In this document: piece after piece, positions 16,000-23,702 of the stretch | Layout: each line of letters opens with the position of its first letter | How positions within the stretch are numbered: the first letter of the stretch is position 1 | Assembly (NCBI RefSeq): GCF_003933745.1 | Contig: NZ_RSEB01000001.1 | Coordinates: 62,001 to 126,000 of the forward strand | Length of the DNA: 64,000 bases | Direction: 5' to 3' | DNA from: Glycomyces terrestris | GTDB taxonomy: Bacteria; Actinomycetota; Actinomycetes; Mycobacteriales; Micromonosporaceae | Made by a program: the position numbers and the translations under genes | The notes under the pieces: generated by a model | Database searches by the model: none | Seen by the model: the letters and a program-made list of their open reading frames with translations, nothing else | Told to the model about the DNA's origin: nothing

Positions 16000-16370
16000 T
16001 TACTGGTCGTGGTGGGACCGGAGCGGGGTGACCGCGTTCGGACCGGCCGGGGCATGGCGAAGCGGGCGGCCCGGTCGGGGCTGACCGCGGGGGTGCGGTC
16101 GGCGCGGTCGGACCACCGGACGGTCCAGCGCTGGTTCGCGGTGCCGCCGCGCGTCCGGAGGATGACCGGGTGTCGCGGCGGCCCCGCCTTGACGCCGCCG
16201 GAGCGGTCCCGCAGGTGCGCCCGGGTCCCGTTCGCGGCCGGGGTGCCGGAGACGTCGAGGCGGCGGTTCGACGCGGCGCCCGCGATCGCCGAGGCGCTCG
16301 ATCAGGCCGAAGCGGCGCGGGGTCGCGGTCTCGCGCGGCGGCCGTGCGATCAGCGCAGGTCGCGACCTTG
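16000..16370. other. gap without a convincing gene
   Basis: A plus-strand frame from ATG 16054 has G/C-rich third positions for about 90 codons, but it encodes an Arg-rich sequence with no recognisable domain, no ribosome site and no clear end before the next gene. It could be a decayed gene. I see no hairpin or repeat of note. Confidence 0.4.
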
Positions 16371-16399
16371 TTGTGCCGCAACGGCTGTCTTGTTAGCAT
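16371..16399 (+). promoter_or_regulatory. promoter giving a probably leaderless transcript
   Basis: TTGTGC (16371-16376) and TAGCAT (16394-16399) are separated by 17 bp. The expected start point about 7 nt after the -10 falls on the A of ATG 16406. No ribosome site precedes that ATG, which supports leaderless translation. Confidence 0.5.
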
Positions 16400-16405
16400 C
16401 GTCGC

Positions 16406-17236
16406 ATGTATCTGATCTCGGGCGCCACGGGCAACATCGGTCGCGAAGTCGTGCAGGCGCTGGTGGAACGGGGGCTCCCGGTGCGGGCGCTCGTGCGCGA
16501 CGCGGGCCGTGCGGCGCTGCCCGCGGGCGTCGAACCGGCGGTCGCGGACCTCGACCGCCCGGAGTCGCTGGACCCGTGGCTCGACGGCGTCGAGGCGGCG
16601 TTCGTGCTGCCGGGCTTCGCCGACATGCCGGCGGTGTGCGGGCGGCTCCGGGACGCGGGCGTCAAGCGCATCGTGCAGCTCTCGGGCAGCTCCCCGGAGA
16701 CCGGCAACGCCGACAACGCGATCACCGCGATGATGGTGCGGTCCGAGGAGGCGGCGCGCGAGTCGGGGCTCCAGTGGACCGTCCTGCGCCCCAGCGGGTT
16801 CATGTCGAACACGCTGCGGTGGCTGCCGCAGCTGCGCGCGGGCGACGTGGTCCGCGCGCCCTGGGGCGACATCCCGGTGGCCTGCATCGACCCGTTCGAC
16901 ATCGCGGCCGTCGCCGTGGCCGCGCTGACCGGGGACGGCCATCACGGGGCCGTCTACCGGCTGTCCGGGCCCCGCGCGATGCTCCCGGCCGAGCAGCTGG
17001 AGATCCTCGGCCGCGTGCTCGACCGCCCGCTCCGCTTCGAGAGCCTGACGATCGAGGAGACGCGGGCCGAGCTCGAGGCCACGATGCCCCAGGCGTACGT
17101 CGACGCCTTCTTCGACTTCTACGTCGAGGGGTCCCTCGACGAGTCGCCGGTCTACCCCACGGTCGAGCAGGTCACCGGCCGCCCGCCCCGCACGTTCGAG
17201 CAGTGGGCCGAGGCCAACGCCGCCGCCTTCCGCTGA
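16406..17236 (+). CDS. NmrA-like NAD(P)H-binding protein (atypical SDR)
   Basis: This 276-residue Rossmann protein has the dinucleotide motif GATGNIG at residues 6-12, followed by VRALVRD, typical of NAD(P)H-binding NmrA/QOR2-like SDRs. A segment SSPETGNAD and the LRPSGFMSN block near residue 130 match the family. The catalytic Tyr-Lys pair of classical SDRs is absent, so it may be a quinone reductase-like enzyme or a redox-sensing regulator. Promoter spacing suggests a leaderless mRNA. The downstream gene is convergent after 34 bp, so it stands alone. Confidence 0.85.
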   Translation: MYLISGATGNIGREVVQALVERGLPVRALVRDAGRAALPAGVEPAVADLDRPESLDPWLDGVEAAFVLPGFADMPAVCGRLRDAGVKRIVQLSGSSPETGNADNAITAMMVRSEEAARESGLQWTVLRPSGFMSNTLRWLPQLRAGDVVRAPWGDIPVACIDPFDIAAVAVAALTGDGHHGAVYRLSGPRAMLPAEQLEILGRVLDRPLRFESLTIEETRAELEATMPQAYVDAFFDFYVEGSLDESPVYPTVEQVTGRPPRTFEQWAEANAAAFR

Positions 17237-17270
17237 GGAGCCCGAAGCCGGGTTCCTCGCCGGGTCGGGA

Positions 17271-18008
17271 TCAGGGTCGCTTCGTGGCCTCGCGGCGCGG
17301 GTCGGTGCGGGCGTCGATGCGCTCGCGGAGCGCGGTGAGGGTCTGTTCGAGCAGGTGCGCGACGCGGGCCGGGGGGAGCCCGACCTCGGCGGCGATCTGC
17401 GCCTGGGTCTTGAACTCGAAGAACCGCAGCGCCAGGATGCGCTGCTCGCGCATGGGCAGCTGCCGCAGGAGCGGCACGAGCGCGTCGGGGTCGTCCGCGA
17501 GACGCAGCGCGAGGTCTTCGAAGCGGGCGGTCTCGGCCATGGAGACGCCGCCCGTGTCGGCGTGGAACGGCGCTTCCGGCGGGCCGGCGGCGGCGTCCGC
17601 GGTCGCCGGGTCCGGTTCCCTGGAGTGCGCCGGGAGTCGCCCGGGCCAGGCGGTGTCGCGCAGGTGGCGGCGCACGTCGCCCATGATCGCGGGGACGGCG
17701 AAGGACAGGAAGTCCTTGCCGAGGGCCGGATCGAAGCGCTCGATCACGCGGGCGAGGCCCTGAACGGCGACCCGGACGAGGTCGTCATGGCCGGCGCCGG
17801 CGAGGGCGTAGCGGCGGGCGACGTGCTCGGCCAGCGGGAGGAAACCGGTGACGAGCCGCTCGCGGAGCGCCGCTCGCGCGGGGTCGTCATCGTCCAGCGC
17901 GGCCATGCGCTCGAACAGCGGCCGCAGTTCCCGGTAGGGGTCCTGGGGCCGGTGCGTCGCCGGTGCGTCGGGAGTGTCGTCGTGTTCGGGGTCGTGCTCG
18001 GGTGCCAT
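17271..18008 (-). CDS. SigB/SigF-like sigma factor
   Basis: This 245-residue sigma-70 factor has a well-kept region 2 (about residues 38-115: LVTGFLPLAEHVARRYALAG, DDLVRVAVQGLARVIERFDPALGKDFLSFAVPAIMGDVRRHL, RDTAWPGR). Region 4 is at about 172-232 (LPMREQRILALRFFEFKTQAQIAAEVGLPPARVAHLLEQTL). Region 3 is replaced by a Pro/Ala-rich linker. Of the three SigB/F-like proteins in this window it is the most complete. SigB/F factors normally obey an anti-sigma kinase (RsbW) and antagonist; neither gene is seen nearby. The N-terminal ~25 residues are acidic and variable. The ribosome site before ATG 18008 is weak. Confidence 0.82.
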   Translation of the reverse strand: MAPEHDPEHDDTPDAPATHRPQDPYRELRPLFERMAALDDDDPARAALRERLVTGFLPLAEHVARRYALAGAGHDDLVRVAVQGLARVIERFDPALGKDFLSFAVPAIMGDVRRHLRDTAWPGRLPAHSREPDPATADAAAGPPEAPFHADTGGVSMAETARFEDLALRLADDPDALVPLLRQLPMREQRILALRFFEFKTQAQIAAEVGLPPARVAHLLEQTLTALRERIDARTDPRREATKRP

Positions 18009-18365
18009 GGGGGGCCACCGCCTTGCGCTTCCGGATCGTCAGGCCGGCACGGTGCCGGCCTCACATCGACCAGGTCGCGTACGCCCGGGCTGGGACCGGC
18101 ACGGCGCGCGTCCCCCGTGCGGGACCGGGCCCCGGGCGGCTTGAGGACCGCCGTATCCGGCACTGGCGTGGAGCGCTCGAACCGTTTCTTCCGCTGCTGT
18201 GGGTCGCTCCTCCTCAAGGGGAGGACCCGCACATCGCACGAGCGGCTCCATCGATGGTCCCAGTCTAGTCCGGACCGGCGGCGACGTCGCCGGCGTGACC
18301 ACTCCTGATTTTTCTAAACCCGGGCGGGATGCCAGGTCGAGCACACCTGCGACGGGGTCTCCGGC
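18009..18365. other. gap with a 21-bp palindrome upstream of the sigma gene
   Basis: No gene is convincing here. The palindrome AGGCCGGCAC-G-GTGCCGGCCT (18041-18061) lies 33-53 bp upstream of the sigma factor start and could be an operator or a terminator hairpin. A short AT-rich island around 18305-18320 on the minus strand contains a GTTTAG-like element but no matching -10 at SigB spacing. Confidence 0.45.
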
Positions 18366-18935
18366 TCACGCGGGCATGGCGAGGGCGCGGCGGACGCCCT
18401 CTTCGAGATGCGCCGCGGCGAGGCCGCCCCTGGCGACGAAGTCGAACATCAGACCGTCCACAAGGGCCGCGACGACCCGGGCGTCGAAGGCCGGGTCGGG
18501 CGAACCGGCCTGCGCCGCCACGAGCTCGGCGAGGTCGCGGAACTCGGCGCCGCAGCGGGCCATGGCGTCGCGCACGACCGGGTCGCGCGCGCCGGCGAGT
18601 TCGAGTTCGAAGCGGGCCAGCAGGAGCTGCCGGCTGTCGGTCCACCACTCGCGCAGCATCGCGGCGATGCCCGCGGCGTCGGGCCGGTCGCGTTCGGCGG
18701 CCAGGGCCCGCACGGCCCGGTGCACGGCCGGCAGGGCGCGTTCGCGGTCGACCTCGATGATGCGCTCGACGACGGCGAGGAGGAGTTCGTCCCGGGTCTT
18801 GAAGTAGTAGGTCACCGAGCCGTGCGGCAGTCCGGCCGCGTCCTGGACCGCGCGGTGGGTCAGCCCGCGGAGGCCCTGCTCGGCGATGACGGCGATCGCG
18901 GTGTCGAGCAGCTGGGTGCGCCGGTCTGTGGGCAT
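18366..18935 (-). CDS. TetR-family transcriptional regulator
   Basis: This 189-residue repressor has the TetR helix-turn-helix at about residues 8-55 (LLDTAIAVIAEQGLRGLTHRAVQDAAGLPHGSVTYYFKTRDEL). The C-terminal helical domain resembles TetR_C_6/RcdA-like members. It is divergent from an alpha/beta hydrolase, with two TGTAGA-type palindromes between them, the second touching the hydrolase ribosome site. It therefore most likely represses the hydrolase and itself and is released by a small ligand, perhaps the hydrolase substrate. ATG 18935 lacks a strong ribosome site. Confidence 0.9.
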   Translation of the reverse strand: MPTDRRTQLLDTAIAVIAEQGLRGLTHRAVQDAAGLPHGSVTYYFKTRDELLLAVVERIIEVDRERALPAVHRAVRALAAERDRPDAAGIAAMLREWWTDSRQLLLARFELELAGARDPVVRDAMARCGAEFRDLAELVAAQAGSPDPAFDARVVAALVDGLMFDFVARGGLAAAHLEEGVRRALAMPA

Positions 18936-18977
18936 GGCCGCAATTGTGCCATGGGGGCTGGACGCGCCGCGGCAGTC

Positions 18978-19015
18978 TCTCTACATTTGTAGAGAATAAT
19001 TCTCCACTTGTAGAA
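18978..19015. promoter_or_regulatory. two tandem TetR-type operators
   Basis: TCTCTACA-TT-TGTAGAGA (18978-18995) is a perfect 18-bp palindrome. TTCTCCA-CT-TGTAGAA (19000-19015) is the same element with one mismatch. Their centres are 21 bp apart, two helical turns, so two dimers would bind the same face. They sit between the divergent TetR and hydrolase genes, and the second abuts the hydrolase AGGGAG ribosome site. Confidence 0.8.
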
Positions 19016-19024
19016 GGGAGCGTC

Positions 19025-19966
19025 ATGACCGCTCGCCGCAAGCCCCGCGCGTCCGCGGCCGTCGCCGCCGCGCTCGTGCTCCTCCTCGGCGCCGCCGCCT
19101 ACATCGCCTACGTCTGGCAGCCGCGGGCGTCGCAGTACGAGTCGGCGTACCTCGCGCAGATCGAGTCGCGCTACGCCGACACCGGCGGCGTGCGGTTCCA
19201 CTACACGGTCACCGGCGAGGGCCCGCCCGTCGTGCTCCTCGCGGGCGGGGCGATGTGGCTGCACTCCTGGCGCGAGACGATCCCCGCGCTCGCCGAGTCG
19301 CACACCGTCTACGCCGTCGACATGCCCAGCCAGGGCTACACCGAGGTCCGGGACGAGGACTTCGCCTACGACCTCGACGGCATGGCGGGTGCGATCGAGG
19401 CGTTCCTCGACGCCGTCGGCCTCGACCGCGCCTCCCTCGTGGGGCACTCCTGGGGCGGGGCCTGGAGCCTCTACTTCGCCGAGACGCGGCCGGACCGCGT
19501 GGACCGGCTCGTGCTCCTCGACGCCCCCGGCCTGGACGCCGAGCGGGCGCGGCAGACCGAGGTCTTCAAGGTCCCGCTGCTGGGCGAGGCCGCGGCGAAC
19601 CTCACCACGAGGGAGTTCTACGCCGACAGCCTGCGCAGCGCCTTCAGCAACGCCGAGCGCGTCACCGACGACGTGGTCGACGAGGGCTGGGCCTGGTTCT
19701 CCCGGCCGACGCAGCGAGATGCGTTCGTGGCCCTCGCCCGGGGACTCGACTTCGACGAGACGCACGAGCGCCTCGGCGACGTGGCCGCGCCGACCCTGAT
19801 CCTCTGGGGCGCAGAGGACTCGTGGCTTCCCGCGACGCAGGCGCAGGGCCTGGCCGACCGCATCCCCGACGCCGCCGCCGAGGTCATCCCCGGCTGCGGA
19901 CATAATGTGCACGAGGACTGCCCCGACGCAGCCGTCCCGCTCGTCACCGAGTTCCTTGCGGCATAA
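19025..19966 (+). CDS. membrane-anchored alpha/beta hydrolase
   Basis: This 313-residue protein has an N-terminal signal anchor (about residues 10-30, AAVAAALVLLLGAAAYIAYV), so the catalytic domain is probably outside the membrane. The fold is a classic alpha/beta hydrolase: oxyanion region LLAGGAMW near 75, nucleophile Ser in GHSWGG near 141, acid Asp in WGAEDSW near 263 and His in CGHNVHED near 293. It resembles epoxide hydrolase/haloalkane dehalogenase-type enzymes, but the substrate is unknown. The start has AGGGAG 5-6 nt upstream. Two TetR operators precede it, so it is probably induced by a ligand. Confidence 0.87.
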   Translation: MTARRKPRASAAVAAALVLLLGAAAYIAYVWQPRASQYESAYLAQIESRYADTGGVRFHYTVTGEGPPVVLLAGGAMWLHSWRETIPALAESHTVYAVDMPSQGYTEVRDEDFAYDLDGMAGAIEAFLDAVGLDRASLVGHSWGGAWSLYFAETRPDRVDRLVLLDAPGLDAERARQTEVFKVPLLGEAAANLTTREFYADSLRSAFSNAERVTDDVVDEGWAWFSRPTQRDAFVALARGLDFDETHERLGDVAAPTLILWGAEDSWLPATQAQGLADRIPDAAAEVIPGCGHNVHEDCPDAAVPLVTEFLAA

Positions 19967-19980
19967 GCGAAACTGTTCGT

Positions 19981-20010
19981 GGCAGTCAGTGCCAGTTGAC
20001 AGTGACTGCC
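19981..20010. promoter_or_regulatory. 30-bp inverted repeat upstream of the LuxR-LAL gene
   Basis: GGCAGTCAGT (19981-19990) and AGTGACTGCC (20001-20010) form 10-bp arms with one mismatch around a 10-bp spacer containing TTGACA partly. An AT-rich TATTAT follows at 20011-20016. It could be an operator or autoregulatory site for the downstream regulator; it could also act as a weak terminator for the hydrolase. Confidence 0.5.
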
Positions 20011-20068
20011 TATTATTGCGGTACGGGCGCGAGCGGCGCCTGGGCGCACTCACCCCTGGGAGTACCTC

Positions 20069-22792
20069 ATGCTGCACGGCCGGCGGGCGGAGCAGACCGC
20101 GATCGACCTCATGCTCCACGGCGTCCTCGACGGACATCCCGGTTCGCTGGTGATCCGCGGCGAGCCCGGCATCGGGAAGTCGGCGCTCCTCGACTACGCC
20201 GCCGAGCGCGCCGGAACCGAAGGGGCGCATGTGCTCCGCACGACCGGCGTGGAATTCGAGGCCGAACTGCCGTTCGCGGCGCTCCACGCGCTCCTGCGCC
20301 CGATCATGGCGCACGCCGAGGCGCTGCCGGCGCAGCAGGCCGAGGCGCTGCACAGCGCGCTCGGCGTGGGCGGCAGCGCCGGCGGCGACCGGTTCCTCGT
20401 CGGGCTCGCCACCCTGAACCTGCTCGTCGAGCTCGCCTCCCAGCGGCCGCTGGTCTGCCTGGTCGACGACGCGCAGTGGCTGGACGGCGAGTCGGCGGAC
20501 GCGCTCCTGTTCGCCGCGCGGCGCCTCCACGCCGAGCCCGTGGCCGTGCTCTTCGCGGCCCGCACCGGCAGCGCGTTCACCCCGCCGGGGCTGGACGAGC
20601 TGCAGGTGGCGAGGCTCGACCGGGCGGCGGCCGAAGGACTGCTCGCCGAGCGGTCGGGGACGCTGCCTCCGGCGGTCCGCGCCCAGTTGGCGGCCGAGGC
20701 GCAGGGCAACCCGCTCGCGCTCATCGAGCTGCCGCGGATGCTCACCGCCGAGCAGCGGGCGGGATCGCTTGCGCCGCTGGCGTTCTCGTTGTCGACCGCG
20801 GAGCCGGTGACGAACCGGGTGCTGGCCGGGTTCTGCGAGCGGATCGCCGCGCTGCCCGAGGGCGCCCGCCTGTGGCTGCTGGCGGCCGCGCTCGACGACC
20901 GCGGGGACCTGGAGGTCCTCGTCCACGCCGGAGAGCGGCTCGGCGTGTCCCTCGCCGAAGCGGCGCCCGCCGAGCGCGCGGGCCTCATCCGCATCGGCGG
21001 CGACGGCGTCGTCTTCCGCCACCCGCTGGTGCGGGCCGCAGTCCCGTTGACCTGCGACATCAGCGCGCGGCTGGCCGCGCACCGGGCACTGGCGGAGGCC
21101 GTGGACGACGACCGGCGGGCGTGGCACCTGTCCGCGGTCGCGCTCGGCGCCGACGAGCAGGTGGCGACGGAGCTCGAACGGCTCGCGCAGCGCGCCCGCC
21201 AGCGCGGCGGCCAGGCCGCGGTCTCGGCGGCGTACGCCAGGGCGGCCGAGCTCTCGCCGGGTGCTGCGGACGCCGCGCGGCGCTACACCGCCGCCGCCTT
21301 GAGCGCCGTCGAGGCGGGCCTGCGCGACCGGGCCGCGGAGCTGGTCGGCCGGGCGACGGGCGCCGCCGGTCCGGCGGGGCTGGACGACACGGTGGCCGCC
21401 GATCTCGCCCGGGTCCGGGCCCGCCTGGCGTTCGAGTCGGGGAAGCCGCTGGAGGCGGCGCAAATCCTCATGGGCCACGTCAAGATGAGCAGGACCGACT
21501 TGGAGCGGCTGTCGTTCCTCGGTCTCGCCGCGTACTACGCGTGGACGAGCGCGGCGCACCCCGAGCAGGCCGAGACGGCCCGCCGCATCGAGGCGCTGAC
21601 GCCGCGGGGAGCCGAGCCGATGGAGGCGCCCGAGGCGATCGTCCGCGACTTCTGCTCGATCCTGGGCGGCGGCACGAGGGTCACGACGTCGTTCCCCGCG
21701 TCGTCGCAGCGGACGCCGGCCGATCTGCGGCCGCTGGTGGGGATGCACATGCTGGTCCAGGCCGACTTCGACGCGATGGCGCGCGATGCCGAAGCGCTCG
21801 TGGGCGAGTGCCGGACCGAGGGGCGGCTCGGCCGCATCCCCCAGGCCATGACCACGCTCGCGATCGCGCGGCTGGCGGGCGGGCGGCATCCGGCCGCGCG
21901 CGCCGCGGCGGCCGAAGGGCTCGACCTGGCGGCCGACATGGACCAGCCGGTGTGGCGCGGCTACCTCGCCGGGATCCACGCCTGGCTCGCGGCGGTCGCC
22001 GGCGACGAGGCATCGCATGCGGCGCTGTCGGAGGAGGCGATGCGCAGCGCGGACGACCTGGCGTGGATGCCGAGCCGCTGCTGGGCCGAGTACGCCGGCG
22101 CGATGCTCGATCTGGGCGCCGGCCGGTACGCGGGGGTGCTCGACCGCATCGACCGGGCGGTCGCCGGGCCGTGCCGCCACGCGTTCGTGTGGCGGTTCGC
22201 CTGGCCCGACTACATCGAGTCGGCGGTGAAGACCGGCGAGCCCGAGCGCGCGTCGTCCCTTGTGGAGCGATATGCGTCGTGGGCGGAGTCGACCGGCAAG
22301 AGCGGGGCGCTCGCCGTCCTGCACCGGGTCCGCGCGCTGACCGGCGACGACGAGCGCGCCGAAGCGGAGTTCACGCGGGCGCTGGAGCTGCACCTGGTGC
22401 ACGAGCAGCCGTTCGACCTGGCCCGGACCCGCCTGGCGTACGGCGAGTGGCTCCGCCGCGACCGCCGCCGCGGCGAGGCCCGCCACCAGCTTGAGGCCGC
22501 AGTCGGGGCCTTCGACCGGTTGGGGGCCGCGCCGTGGGCGGCGCGGGCCGCCGCGGAGCTACGCGCCTCGGGCGTCGCCGTACCCGGGCGGGCCGTCGGG
22601 AACCCGCTGGCCGCGCTCACCTCGCAGGAGCTGGCGGTGGTGCGCCTGGCGGTGACCGGGGCGACGAACCGGGACATCGGCGCGCAGCTGTTCCTCAGTC
22701 CCCGCACGGTCGCGCACCACCTCTACAAGGCGTTCCCGAAGCTCGGCGTCGCCTCCAGGGCGGAGCTCGGCGCGCTCGTGGCCGGCGAGTAG
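20069..22792 (+). CDS. LuxR-family LAL regulator (AAA ATPase plus C-terminal HTH)
   Basis: This large ATP-binding transcription factor of the MalT/LAL type has 907 residues. An N-terminal AAA/NACHT-like ATPase has Walker A GEPGIGKS at 31-38 and Walker B LVCLVDDAQWLD near 130-141. A long helical TPR-like middle (about 330-830) follows. The LuxR helix-turn-helix is at about 845-905 (LTSQELAVVRLAVTGATNRDIGAQLFLSPRTVAHHLYKAF). Such proteins activate operons on binding an inducer and ATP. The start has GGGAG 7 nt upstream. The target is not evident, since the flanking genes are a hydrolase upstream and a convergent HXXEE protein. Confidence 0.92.
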   Translation: MLHGRRAEQTAIDLMLHGVLDGHPGSLVIRGEPGIGKSALLDYAAERAGTEGAHVLRTTGVEFEAELPFAALHALLRPIMAHAEALPAQQAEALHSALGVGGSAGGDRFLVGLATLNLLVELASQRPLVCLVDDAQWLDGESADALLFAARRLHAEPVAVLFAARTGSAFTPPGLDELQVARLDRAAAEGLLAERSGTLPPAVRAQLAAEAQGNPLALIELPRMLTAEQRAGSLAPLAFSLSTAEPVTNRVLAGFCERIAALPEGARLWLLAAALDDRGDLEVLVHAGERLGVSLAEAAPAERAGLIRIGGDGVVFRHPLVRAAVPLTCDISARLAAHRALAEAVDDDRRAWHLSAVALGADEQVATELERLAQRARQRGGQAAVSAAYARAAELSPGAADAARRYTAAALSAVEAGLRDRAAELVGRATGAAGPAGLDDTVAADLARVRARLAFESGKPLEAAQILMGHVKMSRTDLERLSFLGLAAYYAWTSAAHPEQAETARRIEALTPRGAEPMEAPEAIVRDFCSILGGGTRVTTSFPASSQRTPADLRPLVGMHMLVQADFDAMARDAEALVGECRTEGRLGRIPQAMTTLAIARLAGGRHPAARAAAAEGLDLAADMDQPVWRGYLAGIHAWLAAVAGDEASHAALSEEAMRSADDLAWMPSRCWAEYAGAMLDLGAGRYAGVLDRIDRAVAGPCRHAFVWRFAWPDYIESAVKTGEPERASSLVERYASWAESTGKSGALAVLHRVRALTGDDERAEAEFTRALELHLVHEQPFDLARTRLAYGEWLRRDRRRGEARHQLEAAVGAFDRLGAAPWAARAAAELRASGVAVPGRAVGNPLAALTSQELAVVRLAVTGATNRDIGAQLFLSPRTVAHHLYKAFPKLGVASRAELGALVAGE

Positions 22793-22799
22793 CCGCGGG

Positions 22800-23399
22800 T
22801 CAGCCCGGCTCGTCCTCGCGCTTGAGCTTGCGGTGCTCCTGGATGAGGAAGTAGATGAGCAGCGCGCTCATGACGAGGTGGCCGCCGGCCGTGTACAGGC
22901 CCGGGAAGTAGCCGCCCTTGATGACCGGGAAGACGAAGTGCGAGATGCCGTTCAGGAGCCCGGCGCCGAGCGCGTACCACCACAGGAAGAAGTTGGCGGC
23001 GCGGATGCGGTACAGCGCACCGGCTCCCGCGAAGAAGTAGAGCGCCCCGAAGCCGAACACGAAGACCAGCAGGAACTGCTCCTCGGGCCAGTCGCGCGGG
23101 GAGTCGAAGAGCTCGACGATCTCGTGCGGGAAGCCGCCGGTGTACTCCTCGGCCATGTGGATGAGCTGGAAGCCGACCGCGCACAGGTAGGTCGCGATCA
23201 CCTTGCGGGACTTCACCGGGCGCTTGTAGCTGAAGGTGATCCAGCCGGTCCAGCCGAGCACGCTGGCGAGGGTCAGGATGAACGCGCCTTGGAGGGGCAG
23301 GGCGAGCAGGGCCCAGGCGGCGAAGCCCGCCGCGAGGACGCCCATGACGATCGCCGAGTAGGGCTCGACGCGCCGTTGAGGGATCGATTCGGTTGTCAT
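22800..23399 (-). CDS. HXXEE domain membrane protein
   Basis: This 199-residue integral membrane protein has about five to six hydrophobic segments. The family-defining motif is seen in LIHMAEEYTGGF (about residues 79-90, H-x-x-E-E), followed by conserved LLNGISHFVFP and GGYFPGLYTA further on. The His and Glu residues in membrane helices suggest a metal-bound active site, possibly an enzyme acting on lipid, but the family function is unknown. The gene is convergent with the LuxR-LAL gene, 7 bp between stops. The C-terminus is charged. Confidence 0.85.
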   Translation of the reverse strand: MTTESIPQRRVEPYSAIVMGVLAAGFAAWALLALPLQGAFILTLASVLGWTGWITFSYKRPVKSRKVIATYLCAVGFQLIHMAEEYTGGFPHEIVELFDSPRDWPEEQFLLVFVFGFGALYFFAGAGALYRIRAANFFLWWYALGAGLLNGISHFVFPVIKGGYFPGLYTAGGHLVMSALLIYFLIQEHRKLKREDEPG

Positions 23400-23702
23400 G
23401 GCCTCGAACCTACGGACGGCAGGGCCTCATCCGCTTCGGCAGCGCGACCGGTCCTCGGCCGCCGTCCGGCGGGCGCGGTTCAGTGACATGACCGGCGGCC
23501 GGTCGGGCCCCGGCCGTCCGCGGCGTGCGCCGCCGGCCGGCGCGGCCGACCGATCCGCGGCGCGCGAGGGCCCGTCGCGCGCCGCGCCGACACCGGTCGC
23601 CGACCAGTCGTGCCGGGCTTGTCCCCCTGTCCCGCAGCGGGTTTCAATAGGCCTCCCGAGCGCCGGTCGCCGGCCTCCCGTCTCCCACCCGCAAGGATCC
23701 AC
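23400..23702. other. intergenic region between divergent genes
   Basis: This GC-rich stretch separates the HXXEE gene from an MFS gene. A weak promoter for the MFS gene may lie around 23630-23655, where an AT-richer GTTTCAATAGG occurs. I see no gene, repeat or strong palindrome. Confidence 0.35.

Noticed and set aside
14324-16084. Long plus-strand frame opposite the CydD-like gene
   Set aside because: Gly/Glu-rich antisense shadow without any domain.
16054-16405. Plus-strand frame with high third-position G/C before the NmrA-like gene
   Set aside because: The product is Arg-rich with no fold or ribosome site and the bias fades; kept only as a possible decayed gene.
18860-22486. A very long open minus-strand frame opposite the hydrolase and LuxR-LAL genes
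   Set aside because: It is an antisense shadow created by G/C-rich third codon positions; it encodes Arg/Gly/Val-rich low-complexity sequence with no domain, while the plus-strand frames have clear motifs.
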